31,545 bases of DNA from an uncultured Acetatifactor sp. (GCA_910584435.1 CAJUAP010000048.1:1-31545), one strand, 5' to 3'. Shown: positions 23,063 through 31,545, counted from the first letter of the stretch. Numbers and translations are program-made. Notes: generated from the letters alone by a model not told the origin.

Positions 23063-23121
23063 AGAAAGCGCGGCCGGCTTTTTGATGGCAGGGCATGCAG
23101 ACAGATGGGAGGTAATATCCT

Positions 23122-23682
23122 ATGTATGTGATTGTGGGACTTGGAAATCCCGGCAGGGAATATGAAAATACACGGCATAATATTGGTTTTCATGTGATAG
23201 AGACATTGGCGCAGCAGGAAAAGATTTCCGTATTGGAGAAAAGGCATAAAGCAATCATTGGGAAAGGGATTGTGGCAGGGCAGAAATGTATACTTGCCAA
23301 ACCCCAGACCTTTATGAATTTAAGCGGGGAGAGCGTCAGGGCATTGATTGATTATTACAAAGCAGACGCGGCCTCGGAACTTATCATCATTTCCGATGAT
23401 ATCAGCCTTGGGGTGGGAAAAATCCGTATCCGCAAAAAGGGAAGTGCGGGCGGACATAACGGGTTGAAGAATATCATTGCAAATCTTGGCCATGATACTT
23501 TTATGCGTGTCAGGATGGGTGTGGGGGAAAAACCCCAGGGATGGGATCTGGCGGATTATGTACTGGGACGTTTTTCTGCTGAGGAACGGGAAATTATGGA
23601 GGAAGCGGCGGATCATGCGGCAGATGCCATCCGCATGATGATCGAACGGGGGCCGGACATGGCCATGAACCGCTATAATTAA
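23122..23682 (+). CDS. pth: peptidyl-tRNA hydrolase
   Basis: Pth cleaves peptides from prematurely released peptidyl-tRNA, recycling tRNA. The 186-residue protein begins YVIVGLGNPGREYENTRHNI, with the conserved Asn9 and catalytic His19. It continues with the LAKPQTFMNLSGES segment, the acidic pair Asp92/Asp93, and RKKGSAGGHNGLKNI. Length and motifs match the family. GGGAGG precedes the ATG. It is followed 93 bases later by mfd, the common gene order in Firmicutes, and the two probably share the promoter at 23034-23062. Confidence 0.97.
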   Translation: MYVIVGLGNPGREYENTRHNIGFHVIETLAQQEKISVLEKRHKAIIGKGIVAGQKCILAKPQTFMNLSGESVRALIDYYKADAASELIIISDDISLGVGKIRIRKKGSAGGHNGLKNIIANLGHDTFMRVRMGVGEKPQGWDLADYVLGRFSAEEREIMEEAADHAADAIRMMIERGPDMAMNRYN

Positions 23683-23775
23683 CGTAAAAGCGTTTTGGCT
23701 TCGCGGCAGACGGAAGCGGTTCCGCTGACGGAGGCGCCGTGGGAAGCTGAGGAAGTATGGAAATGGAGGCAGAAG

Positions 23776-26700
23776 ATGGAGGCATTGTTGTCACCGCTGC
23801 AGGAGCTGGCAGATTATGGTAATAGCAGAGAGGCAATCAGGAAAGGAATACCGGTTTCTGTGACAGGCTGTGTGGACTCTCAGAAGCTTCATATGATATA
23901 TGGTCTGGGGGATGGTTTTCGGATGAAGGCCATCATTACTTATAGTGACCTGAAGGCGAAAGAATTGTATGAAGAATATAAGTTTTATGACAGGAATGTG
24001 ATGCTCTATCCTGCCAAGGATTTGATATTTTTTCAGGCGGATATTCATGGCAACCAGCTGATAAGAGAGCGGGTAAGGACACTCCGGCGGCTGATGGAGA
24101 AGAAGCCGGTTACCATAGTTACTACCTATGCGGCGTTAATGACACCACAGGTTATGTGGGACAGGAAAAAGGATGTGGTGGAGCTTGGCCGTGGTGTTTC
24201 CATACAGGAGCACAGGCTGTGCGAACAGCTGGTGGCCATGGGATATGAGAAGAGTTATCAGGTGGAAAGTCCGGGGCAGTTCTCTGTCCGGGGCGGTATT
24301 CTTGATATTTTTGACCTGACGGAAGAGAATCCCTACCGGATTGAGCTGTGGGGGGATGAGGTGGAATCCATACGCAGCTTTGATATTTTAAGCCAGCGTT
24401 CCATTGAGAATCTTCAGAGCATATCTGTCTTCCCGGCCACGGAATTTGTGCTGGAGGATGAGCGCATTAATGCAGGTATGCGGAAACTGGAGGAGGAGAG
24501 CAGGAAACAGGAGAAAATTTTCAGGGAAGCCGGCAAAACGGAAGAGGCGCATCGGATTGGAGTGCAGGTAAAGGAGCTGAAGGAGCAGCTGCTGGAATTT
24601 AAAAGTAAGGTGAATCTGGAAGGGTATATCCGGTATTTTTATGAGGACACTGTGACGCTCCCGGAGCTGCTGGTTCGTGCGGCAGAAGAGAATGGTACTG
24701 CCAGGCCGGTGTTTTTCATGGAAGAACCTGCGCGTATCAAGGAACAGGCGGAGGCCATCGAGCTGGAGTTCCGGGAGAGCATGACCCAGCGGGCGGAAAA
24801 AGGCTATGTGCTGCCCGGACAAATGAACATTCTGTACAGCGGGGAACAGGCGGCGGTTAAACTGCAGCAGGGCAGCATAGTCACGGTCTCTACAATGGAA
24901 TCCAAGGGGGGTTATTTTAAAACGGACAGGAAGATGGATGTGGCGGCAAGGAGTGTGTCATCTTACAATAACAGCTTTGAAGCCCTGGTCAAGGATTTGA
25001 ATCGATACCGGAAAAATGGCTGCAGGGTGCTGCTGCTGTCGGGATCCCGGACAAGGGCAAAGCGCCTGGCGGAGGATCTGCGCGATCAGGAGCTTGCGGC
25101 AGTGTATACGGAAGATCCCATGCGCCAGGTACAGGCAGGCGAGGTGGTTACCTACTATGGCCATGTGGATAAGGGCTTTGAATATCCCATGCTGAAATTC
25201 GTGGTGCTGTCGGAGACGGATATCTTCGGGGCGGAAAAAAAGAAGAAAAAGGCCAAAAAACTGTATCAGGGGCAGAGCATTAAGGATTTTAACGAGCTGA
25301 AGGTGGGGGATTATGTCGTACATGAAAGCCATGGGCTTGGCATTTATCAGGGCATTGAAAAGGTCGAGATGGAGGGTGTGGTCAAGGATTATATGAAGAT
25401 AGAATACCGGGACGGGGGCAATTTATATGTGCTGGCCACCGGGCTGGATGTGATACAGAAATATGCTTCTGCAGAGGCGAAGAAACCGAAGCTGAACAAA
25501 TTGGGATCTAAGGAATGGGAGCGTACCAAGTCGAAGGTGCGGGGCGCTGTGAGCGAGGTGGCGAAGGATTTGGTGGAGTTATATGCCTTGCGTCAGCAGA
25601 GTACAGGGTATCAATATGGCCAGGATACGGTGTGGCAGAGGGAATTTGAAGAAATGTTCCCTTTTGAAGAGACGGAAGATCAGCTTACGGCCATTGCAGA
25701 TACCAAAGCGGATATGGAGAGCAGTAAGATTATGGACCGGCTCATCTGCGGAGATGTGGGATACGGTAAGACGGAGATTGCCATCAGGGCGGCATTTAAG
25801 GCGGTGCAGGAGGGGAAACAGGTGGTGTACCTGGTGCCGACTACCATTTTAGCGCAGCAGCATTATACTACATTTGTACAGCGCATGAAGGAATTCCCCG
25901 TAAGGGTGGATTTGATGAGCCGTTTCCGCACCCCTGGGGAGATGAAGAAAACCATAGCCGATCTGCAGAAAGGGGTAGTGGATATCGTTATCGGAACCCA
26001 CAGAGTACTGTCGGAGGATGTGAAATTCAAGGATTTAGGGCTGCTGGTGATTGATGAGGAGCAGCGTTTTGGCGTGGCTCATAAGGAGAAGATTAAGAAG
26101 CTGAAAGAAAATGTGGATGTCCTGACGCTGACCGCCACGCCCATTCCAAGGACGCTGCATATGAGCCTGATTGGCATCCGGGATATGAGTGTATTGGAAG
26201 AGGCGCCGGAGGACAGGCAGCCTATTCAGACCTTTGTGTGCGAATATAATGAACAGCTGGTAAGGGAAGCCGTTTCCCGTGAGCTGGCTAGGGACGGACA
26301 GGTTTATTATGTGTATAACAGGGTGAACAATATAGCGGATATTACGGCACAGCTGGCCGCATTGGTGCCGGAGGCGGTAGTATCCTATGCCCACGGGCAG
26401 ATGAAGGAGCATGAGCTGGAGAAGATTATGTATGATTTTATCGCCGGTGAAATTGATGTGCTGGTGTCCACCACCATTATTGAGACCGGGCTGGATATCT
26501 CCAATGTGAATACCATGATTATTCATGATTCCGACCACCTGGGGCTGTCGCAGCTCTATCAGCTCAGAGGGCGCATCGGGCGTTCTAACCGTACCTCCTA
26601 TGCATTTCTGATGTATAAACGGGACAAGATGCTGAAGGAGGTGGCGGAAAAGCGGCTTGCGGCCATTAAGGAATTTACAGACCTGGGGAGCGGATTCAAG

Positions 26701-27342
26701 ATAGCCATGCGGGATCTGGAGATTCGAGGGGCGGGGAATCTGCTGGGGGTACGGCAGCATGGCCATATGGAGGCCGTGGGTTATGATTTATATTGTAAAA
26801 TGCTGAATGAGGCGGTGAAGACGGAGAAGGGTATTACGGTGGCGGAGGATTTTGCCACATTGGTAGATTTGGATGTGGACGCCTTTATTCCGCCCGCATA
26901 TATAGTGAACGAGGTGCAGAAGCTTGATATTTATAAGAGGATTGCGGGAATTGAGAACCAGAAGGAACGGGATGACATGCGGGATGAGCTGCTGGACCGC
27001 TTCGGGGAAATACCGAAATCGGTGGACAATCTGCTGCGCATCGCATTGATACGTGTTGCAGCCCATAAGCTGTATATGACGGAGATCAGGGGGAAAAACG
27101 AGAAGATTACCCTGAACCTTCGTGCGGATGCAGGGCTGGATCCGGCCAGGATTCCGCCGCTGCTTCGGAAATACGGGAAGAACCTTGGGTTTACGGCATA
27201 TGGAAATCCTTTTTTCACCTATAAGTATAAGAAGACCGGGCTGGCGGAGAAGGATGCGGAACTGCTCCTGAACAGTACGGAAGAGCTGCTGGCGGAAATG
27301 GCGTCTCTTCTGCCGGGAGGGGCAGCAGGAACAACTGTTTAG
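23776..27342 (+). CDS. mfd: transcription-repair coupling factor
   Basis: Mfd removes RNA polymerase stalled at DNA lesions and recruits the UvrA/UvrB repair machinery. The 1188-residue protein has the UvrB-like N-terminal module (to about residue 330), the CarD-like polymerase-binding domain (about 503-570, with VGDYVVHESHGLGIYQGI), and a superfamily 2 translocase. Walker A GDVGYGKT is at 659-666, DEEQRFG at 760-766, and ETGLDISNVNT and the translocation motif GAGNLLGVRQHG (near 985) are intact, followed by the C-terminal TRCF domain. The ATG at 23776 was chosen because GGAGG lies 6 bases upstream; the open frame from 23695 would start at TTG without a ribosome site. Confidence 0.97.
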   Translation: MEALLSPLQELADYGNSREAIRKGIPVSVTGCVDSQKLHMIYGLGDGFRMKAIITYSDLKAKELYEEYKFYDRNVMLYPAKDLIFFQADIHGNQLIRERVRTLRRLMEKKPVTIVTTYAALMTPQVMWDRKKDVVELGRGVSIQEHRLCEQLVAMGYEKSYQVESPGQFSVRGGILDIFDLTEENPYRIELWGDEVESIRSFDILSQRSIENLQSISVFPATEFVLEDERINAGMRKLEEESRKQEKIFREAGKTEEAHRIGVQVKELKEQLLEFKSKVNLEGYIRYFYEDTVTLPELLVRAAEENGTARPVFFMEEPARIKEQAEAIELEFRESMTQRAEKGYVLPGQMNILYSGEQAAVKLQQGSIVTVSTMESKGGYFKTDRKMDVAARSVSSYNNSFEALVKDLNRYRKNGCRVLLLSGSRTRAKRLAEDLRDQELAAVYTEDPMRQVQAGEVVTYYGHVDKGFEYPMLKFVVLSETDIFGAEKKKKKAKKLYQGQSIKDFNELKVGDYVVHESHGLGIYQGIEKVEMEGVVKDYMKIEYRDGGNLYVLATGLDVIQKYASAEAKKPKLNKLGSKEWERTKSKVRGAVSEVAKDLVELYALRQQSTGYQYGQDTVWQREFEEMFPFEETEDQLTAIADTKADMESSKIMDRLICGDVGYGKTEIAIRAAFKAVQEGKQVVYLVPTTILAQQHYTTFVQRMKEFPVRVDLMSRFRTPGEMKKTIADLQKGVVDIVIGTHRVLSEDVKFKDLGLLVIDEEQRFGVAHKEKIKKLKENVDVLTLTATPIPRTLHMSLIGIRDMSVLEEAPEDRQPIQTFVCEYNEQLVREAVSRELARDGQVYYVYNRVNNIADITAQLAALVPEAVVSYAHGQMKEHELEKIMYDFIAGEIDVLVSTTIIETGLDISNVNTMIIHDSDHLGLSQLYQLRGRIGRSNRTSYAFLMYKRDKMLKEVAEKRLAAIKEFTDLGSGFKIAMRDLEIRGAGNLLGVRQHGHMEAVGYDLYCKMLNEAVKTEKGITVAEDFATLVDLDVDAFIPPAYIVNEVQKLDIYKRIAGIENQKERDDMRDELLDRFGEIPKSVDNLLRIALIRVAAHKLYMTEIRGKNEKITLNLRADAGLDPARIPPLLRKYGKNLGFTAYGNPFFTYKYKKTGLAEKDAELLLNSTEELLAEMASLLPGGAAGTTV

Positions 27343-27455
27343 AACAATTGTTTGGAATTTTTACTTTGAGAGAGTTTTATTACTCTTAAAATATGTTACC
27401 TTTTATTCAGATTCAAAACAGAGAACTGATTATAATCTGGATAGGAGGTATGGCT

Positions 27456-27560
27456 ATGAAAGGATATTACACGGCAGAAGGATATATGGGGCTGGTGGAT
27501 GGAGAATACATGCTGTTTGCATGTGAGAGAGACTATAAAGAATACATTGAGGTACGGTAG
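27456..27560 (+). CDS. 34-residue conserved-looking small protein
   Basis: A short frame encodes MKGYYTAEGYMGLVDGEYML, then FACERDYKEYIEVR. AGGAGG at 27443-27448 is 7 bases before the ATG at 27456; an in-frame ATG at 27450 is too close to it. The peptide is rich in Tyr, Gly and Glu, with no membrane segment or signal peptide. Similar short YYTxxGYMGLVDGxYMLF proteins are, to my memory, present in Lachnospiraceae, but I know of no function. It is too short to score by composition alone, so the call rests on the strong ribosome site and the compact protein-like sequence. Confidence 0.65.
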   Translation: MKGYYTAEGYMGLVDGEYMLFACERDYKEYIEVR

Positions 27561-27912
27561 TCCATATATTATTATTTCTGCAGGGGGAGGATAACAGGGG
27601 GGTGCATTCTCAGCGGCAGCTTTTCAGGAAGCGGCGGAGAATGTACCTCTTTGATGTGCAGCATTCTTTGCGCTTCTGCCAGAGGCGGCGGGTTACTGTA
27701 CGATCCGTCTCACCGCCTTTGGAGCGCAGAGTTGGCTTTGCGGCAAGGGCGGTCAGAACTGCTGTGCCGTCACGTAACAGTTCAGGAAGGTCAAGGAGCT
27801 GTTGCGTGAATGCACACAAAACGCGGAAAGAATGTGTTTTAATTTCGCGGCAGGGGTGGTCTGGACTGTCAGCCGTCAACGTCACAGGCGGCATGACGGG
27901 GGCTGGAAGATA
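27561..27912. other. GC-rich stretch without an intact gene
   Basis: Two opposing open frames of about 100 codons cover this stretch, but neither has a ribosome site or a composition like the neighbouring genes. One plus-strand frame contains protein-like pieces, GYCTIRLTAFGAQSWLCGKG, then a stop, then QFRKVKELLRECTQNAERMC, which may be remnants of a lost gene. GTAACAGTTCAG at 27774-27785 is an exact copy of the sequence at 12386-12397. I cannot say what the stretch does. Confidence 0.4.
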
Positions 27913-27941
27913 TTGACAGAATTTTAAGGAAGCGATAAAAT
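27913..27941 (+). promoter_or_regulatory. promoter upstream of the 17-bp repeats
   Basis: A perfect TTGACA (27913-27918) and TAAAAT (27936-27941) are separated by 17 bases. The transcript would start near 27948, so the tandem repeats at 27974-28109 lie in the leader of the membrane-protein gene at 28174. Confidence 0.75.
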
Positions 27942-27973
27942 GAGATGGAAATTCCGTAGATGATTAGATTCTT

Positions 27974-28109
27974 ATGAAATGCAGGTTATTATGGAATGCA
28001 GGTTATTATGGAATGCAGGTTATTATGGAATGCAGGTTATTATGGAACGCAGATTTTTAAGGAACGCAGGTTATTATGGAATGCAGATTTTTATGGAATC
28101 CAGGTCTTT
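27974..28109 (+). repeat. eight 17-bp tandem repeats
   Basis: Eight contiguous units of the consensus ATGGAATGCAGGTTATT run from 27974 to 28109. Units 2-4 are identical, unit 1 differs by one base, and units 5-8 are more divergent, so the newest copies are at the 5' side. A partial ninth copy follows. Because 17 is not a multiple of three, all three frames read the same repeating peptide, and a 28-codon frame from the ATG at 27974 stays open until 28060. The array lies in the predicted leader of the next gene. Confidence 0.95.
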
Positions 28110-28173
28110 ATGGAATAATGAAACAGGGGAATTTCAGGCGGCATGTTAAGAAGCATGGAAGGAATATGGGAAA

Positions 28174-30447
28174 ATGCAGGTAGGAGAAAAGATAACATTG
28201 ATTCAAAAACAGGTGAAAAGATATGCAGTGCTGCTGGCTGCGGCAGCGGATTTTATTCTGATTGCAATAGCAATATTTTCATATTCCAATGCTGTGAAGC
28301 ATTTATCTGTGTGGGATATTATGTCAGAGCAGATTCAGATTCAGGATATAGATAATCAAACCAGTGAGGGAATGCTGTATATTACGGATGAATTTCCGAT
28401 GAAGAAAGGGCATTATGTCTATTGGGTGGAGTATGAAGGCGGGGCGCCGGATACCTGGATATATCCCTACGCATATGTGGATTATTATGACAAAGTCGAG
28501 ATGAAGGAGTTCTATTTTCATGAGGGATGTTCCGGTGAAAAGGTGGAATTCGGGGTAAATGCGGATTTGATGGTTCGCTTCTACCTTCAGCATCATGGCA
28601 GCGGGGAGGTTCATATCAAAGAAATCCACCTGGAAGAAACGCCGATGCAGGCAAGGAAAGATTTGCTTGGAAGCATGGCATGGTTAGCAGCTGTAAATAT
28701 ATTATTATTTATCTATTGTTATGATAAAAGGCATCCGATTGCTGTCTCCACAAAATACGTCTTTGCAGGATTGTCAGCGCTTGTCCTGATAGTGAGTTAT
28801 CCTTTGTTTACAGGATATGCTTTGAACGGACATGATTTTGACTTTCATATGGTACGGATTGAGGGGATTAAGGATGGTCTGCTGGCCGGGCAGTTTCCGG
28901 TGCGTATCAATCCGGATTTCTTCTATGGTTATGGCTATGCCAATTCGATTATGTATGGAGAGCTGCTGCTGTATTTTCCGGCATTGCTGAGATTGGCAGG
29001 CATTTCGCTGACGGACACTTTCTGCATATACGGATTCTTGGTAAACGTTCTCACTGTATTCGGCGCATACTGGTGTTTCAGCCGGATGCTGCGGGATAAG
29101 GCTGTGGGCGTTATCGTTACGCTTCTGTATGTGACGGCACCGTATCGAATGCTGAACATGTATTTGAGAATTGCAGCAGGGGAATATTCCGCAATGATTT
29201 TTCTGCCGTTTCTGGCATATGGGTTGTATGGCATATATGTAAGTGATACGGAAGAAAAGAGTTTTCGCTATCGTTTTATTCCATTGACCATAGGACTGAC
29301 AGGTATCATTCAGACCCATGTTCTTACCGGGGAGATGGCGGCAATTTTTATTGGTCTCACATGCCTTGTATTGATAAAGAGGACTTTTACCGGAAAAAGG
29401 TTCCGGGAGCTGGCAAAGTCTGTGGGAGTTACCCTGTTGTTAAACGCATGGTTTCTGGTTCCCTTTGCAGATTATTATATTACGCAGGATATCAAAGTGG
29501 CCCGTGTGAGGGATTTTGCGCATATTCGTAAGACCGGTGCAGATTTATCCCAGATTATGGCATTGTTTCCGCAGTATGAAGCAGAAAATGATATGCCTAA
29601 GGCATTGGGATTGGCTTTGGCGCTGGGACTGGTGTTGTGTGCCGTTATGCTGTGGGCGGTGAAAAAGGAGCAGTGCGGTGTAAAAAAGAGTGCCTGCTTT
29701 TTCCTGCCGGCAGGTATTCTGGCCACATGGATGTCAACCGTGTATTTCCCCTGGGATTCTGTGGCGGACAGGCTGGGAGGGCTGGGGGAACTGCTTCTTG
29801 CAGTGCAGTTTTCCTGGAGGTATCTGGGCATTGCCATGCTGTTTGGGGCCATTGCTGCCGGTTTTGCACTGCTGATGTTAAAGGAAAAGGAGGGAAAACA
29901 GGTATTTGCGGCTGCGTCAGTGGTTCTGTGTATGCTTGCGGCCATATCGGGCATCTATTTTATGCAGGAGTGTATGAATCAGGGGGCAAAAGCGGAATTA
30001 AGCGGTCTGGAGGGTATCAATACGCAGCATGCCGCAATGGAGGAGGAATATGTTCTGTGTAAGAAGAATTATGATTTGGTGGAAGAGGTGCATGAGCCCA
30101 GGGTCTATGGCGGAGCCGTGATAGAAGATTACGAAAAGCAGGGGACAAATATCCGGTTTCATGCCGAAAGCAACGGGGCAGAGGGCTATGTGCTGCTGCC
30201 GCTGCTGGCCTATAAGGGGTATGGATTAAAGTCTTCGGAGGATTCTCTGGGGGCGGAATACCTGACGGAAGGGCCGGATGCAGTGGTGCAGGTAACGATT
30301 CCGGAGGGATTTTCCGGGGACATAGAGGTCAGGTTCCAGGGATTCTGGTACTGGAGGCTGGCGGAGGCAGTGTCTGTTATTACCCTGGCAGCATTGCTTC
30401 TGTATGTCTGGCGGGGGAGGCATAATGGAAGGAAAGTAAATATGTAA
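28174..30447 (+). CDS. large multi-pass membrane protein (PTPS-related, GT-C-like)
   Basis: This 757-residue protein has an N-terminal membrane helix (about residues 18-38) and an outer domain of about 130 residues. About a dozen further membrane helices follow, then a beta-rich outer domain of about 130 residues and a last helix before a basic tail. The segment after the second helix, NGHDFDFHMVRIEGIKDGLL (residues 218-237), then GQFPVRI and GYGYANSIMYGELLLYFPAL, is characteristic of the PF10131 6-pyruvoyl-tetrahydropterin synthase-related membrane proteins. These share the multi-pass form of GT-C glycosyltransferases and YfhO. Asp221/Asp223 would be the candidate catalytic acids. A role in cell-surface glycan modification is inferred; the substrate is unknown. 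Confidence 0.85.
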   Translation: MQVGEKITLIQKQVKRYAVLLAAAADFILIAIAIFSYSNAVKHLSVWDIMSEQIQIQDIDNQTSEGMLYITDEFPMKKGHYVYWVEYEGGAPDTWIYPYAYVDYYDKVEMKEFYFHEGCSGEKVEFGVNADLMVRFYLQHHGSGEVHIKEIHLEETPMQARKDLLGSMAWLAAVNILLFIYCYDKRHPIAVSTKYVFAGLSALVLIVSYPLFTGYALNGHDFDFHMVRIEGIKDGLLAGQFPVRINPDFFYGYGYANSIMYGELLLYFPALLRLAGISLTDTFCIYGFLVNVLTVFGAYWCFSRMLRDKAVGVIVTLLYVTAPYRMLNMYLRIAAGEYSAMIFLPFLAYGLYGIYVSDTEEKSFRYRFIPLTIGLTGIIQTHVLTGEMAAIFIGLTCLVLIKRTFTGKRFRELAKSVGVTLLLNAWFLVPFADYYITQDIKVARVRDFAHIRKTGADLSQIMALFPQYEAENDMPKALGLALALGLVLCAVMLWAVKKEQCGVKKSACFFLPAGILATWMSTVYFPWDSVADRLGGLGELLLAVQFSWRYLGIAMLFGAIAAGFALLMLKEKEGKQVFAAASVVLCMLAAISGIYFMQECMNQGAKAELSGLEGINTQHAAMEEEYVLCKKNYDLVEEVHEPRVYGGAVIEDYEKQGTNIRFHAESNGAEGYVLLPLLAYKGYGLKSSEDSLGAEYLTEGPDAVVQVTIPEGFSGDIEVRFQGFWYWRLAEAVSVITLAALLLYVWRGRHNGRKVNM

Positions 30448-30765
30448 ATAAATATGAAAATGGCTGGTGTGAAGTGAAGCAGGCGGAGTGGCTGTAACTT
30501 TAATGATCAGACAAAACAGCATGGAATGACACAAAAGGCAGTTATGGAAACGATTCGCATATGCAAGCACAGGAATACCTTTGTGGGCTTACTGACCGAA
30601 AAACTATCAGAAAGCATATTCCATTTAGCGGGTTAAAGATATATAATGGAGCCAGCGATAAACCGGAATTGAGCCGCTGAATTTCAAGCGGCGATACGAG
30701 CAAAAAGCGAAGTGTTTGCGAGCAGTCTGCGCCAGCAAACCGGAATTTGAAGTGGAGAAAAATGA
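30448..30765 (+). other. intergenic region with direct repeat and candidate promoter
   Basis: No gene is supported in this 318-base gap. It contains a perfect TATAAT at 30642-30647 with a poor -35 (TTCCAT at 30619-30624), which could serve the acetyltransferase gene. A direct repeat, GCCAGCGATAAACCGGAATT (30651-30670) and GCCAGCAAACCGGAATT (30731-30747), brackets about 60 bases that include the hairpin GCCGCT/AGCGGC (30673-30692). The bracketed piece resembles a small inserted element, and its composition is unlike the A-rich flanks. Confidence 0.5.
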
Positions 30766-31272
30766 ATGACTGAATTTTTTATATGTAAGATACCTTCTTT
30801 TAAAGAAATGAATGCAAAATGGGAGTATGAGATTGCCCAGAGCGGAAAAGACAAAGAGAACTGGATTGTTTGGAAGAAACGGCATATAGAAAATTACAAG
30901 CAAGGTTATACCATTCCTTATTATGGAATACTTGAGGGAGTCATTATTTGCGAAGCAACTGCGATGCTTCACCCCAAGGTCGTGCAAAACAGTACTGGTT
31001 TGGTTGACTGTCATACAGTTTACTTGTCTGCCTTCCGGACGATCAGCGAGTTTCAAGGGAAAGGATATTTTTCAAGGCTATTTCATTTTATGGTTGACGA
31101 TCTGCGGCAAAAAGGATTTACAAAAGCCACTCTTGGCATAGAACCTAGCGAAGAGAAAAATAAAGAGATATATACCCGCTATGGCTTTACCGAATATATT
31201 AAATCCGGTAAGGAATATTACCCAAACGGCATGGTGATCGATGTGGAATATTACGGGAAAACATTAGAATGA
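30766..31272 (+). CDS. GNAT-family N-acetyltransferase
   Basis: This 168-residue protein has the GNAT fold: a first helix region with FKEMNAKWEYEIAQSGKDKE, strands around YYGILEGVIICEATAML, and the acetyl-CoA loop EFQGKGYFSRLFHFMVDDLR (about residues 99-118). The C-terminal ATLGIEPSEEKNKEIYTRYG segment, with the aromatic YGF motif, is also typical. The substrate cannot be told from sequence. GGAG lies 8 bases before the ATG. The next gene starts 32 bases after the stop, so the pair may be an operon. The sequence is more A/T-rich than the housekeeping genes to the left, suggesting a more recent origin. Confidence 0.92.
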   Translation: MTEFFICKIPSFKEMNAKWEYEIAQSGKDKENWIVWKKRHIENYKQGYTIPYYGILEGVIICEATAMLHPKVVQNSTGLVDCHTVYLSAFRTISEFQGKGYFSRLFHFMVDDLRQKGFTKATLGIEPSEEKNKEIYTRYGFTEYIKSGKEYYPNGMVIDVEYYGKTLE

Positions 31273-31304
31273 TAGAATCAAATACCAGTTCAGGGAGAGG
31301 CGTT

Positions 31305-31545
31305 ATGATACTATATCATGGAAGTAACACCGGAAATATTAAAGTATTAAAACCTAATCAGGCTGACCATGATCGGCCGTATGTGTATATGACTACAATG
31401 GATGTAGTTGCCGCATTCTATTTGTGCAACGCTGTACAAAGACCTTATTATTGGTTTCCTTATGGGTTTGAAACCGACAGTGATATACCGGTCTATCACG
31501 AACTGTACCCGAATGCGCTGAGAGAAGTATCGGAAGGTGTCAGCG
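31305..31545 (+). CDS. YHGS-type protein, partial (possible ADP-ribosyltransferase-like fold)
   Basis: An open frame starts at the ATG at 31305, after GGGAGAGG, and runs off the window after 80 codons. It begins MILYHGSNTGNIKVLKPNQA, continues with YVYMTTMDVVAAFYL, and has an aromatic YYWFPYGFE stretch and YHELYPNALREVSEG. A YHGS start followed by a YVYMT strand and an AAFY helix resembles the active-site layout of small ADP-ribosyltransferase-like proteins, but the catalytic glutamate region would lie beyond the end. Function is therefore only suggested. It follows the acetyltransferase by 32 bases. Confidence 0.75.
   Translation, partial: MILYHGSNTGNIKVLKPNQADHDRPYVYMTTMDVVAAFYLCNAVQRPYYWFPYGFETDSDIPVYHELYPNALREVSEGVS

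Noticed and set aside
23695..23775. Extended N-terminus of Mfd
   Set aside because: It would start at TTG without a ribosome site, while the ATG at 23776 has GGAGG at 6 bases.
27431..27436. TATAAT as promoter of the 34-residue protein
   Set aside because: The transcription start would fall at the ribosome site itself, and no -35 box lies at a suitable distance.
27602..27916. Two opposing frames of about 100 codons
   Set aside because: Neither has a ribosome site; both are rich in Arg, Ser and Cys as expected for chance frames in GC-rich DNA.
27974..28109. CRISPR array
   Set aside because: The 17-bp units are directly adjacent with no spacers, and no cas genes are present.

Overview
The window looks like chromosomal DNA of a Gram-positive anaerobe of class Clostridia, most likely family Lachnospiraceae. 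This is inferred from gene content and protein style: a sodium-type F-ATPase c subunit, a paired glgC-glgD, spoVG, a DnaB/DnaI-type helicase-loading pair, ECF S-components under a preQ1 riboswitch and a BirA-like operator, strong AGGAGG ribosome sites and T-rich hairpin terminators. No rRNA, tRNA, CRISPR array or intact insertion sequence was found.

Layout. (1) 1-6064: the F1Fo ATP synthase operon atpE-F-H-A-G-D-C, entered just after atpB; two spacers inside it carry palindromic sequence. (2) 6213-10370: a small conserved-looking protein of unknown function, a class I methyltransferase, and an 840-residue membrane-anchored protein ending in what looks like an inactive C39-like domain; the last two overlap by 4 bases and a strong terminator ends the unit. 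(3) 10371-11680: a 12-bp tandem repeat, a long hairpin, and an XRE regulator fused to a membrane domain. (4) 11733-12356, minus strand: queT with a preQ1-I riboswitch overlapping its ribosome site. (5) 12500-12760: a decayed holin-like type I toxin with an in-frame stop, facing what looks like a preserved antisense RNA gene. (6) 13202-14531: an anchored protein of unknown function, and bioY with promoter and BirA-like operator. (7) 14642-18081, minus strand: a DnaB/DnaD-like protein, a DnaI-like helicase loader and a variant PRPP synthetase as one likely operon, preceded by a cluster of DnaA boxes next to murC (18496-19875, minus). (8) 20130-27342, plus strand: glgC-glgD, spoVG, pth-mfd. (9) 27343-31545: a 34-residue small protein, a stretch with no intact gene, a promoter followed by eight 17-bp tandem repeats in the leader of a large PTPS-related membrane protein, a GNAT acetyltransferase, and the start of a YHGS-type protein cut by the window end.

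Most of the window is housekeeping: energy coupling, glycogen precursor synthesis, cell-wall ligase, replication initiation, nucleotide precursor supply, tRNA recycling and transcription-coupled repair. The parts most worth a second look are the decayed toxin with its antisense RNA, the DnaA-box cluster beside the helicase-loader operon, the 17-bp repeat leader, the XRE-membrane fusion with its repeat and hairpin leader, and the large C39-like protein. All family assignments were made by reading the sequence, without database searches.
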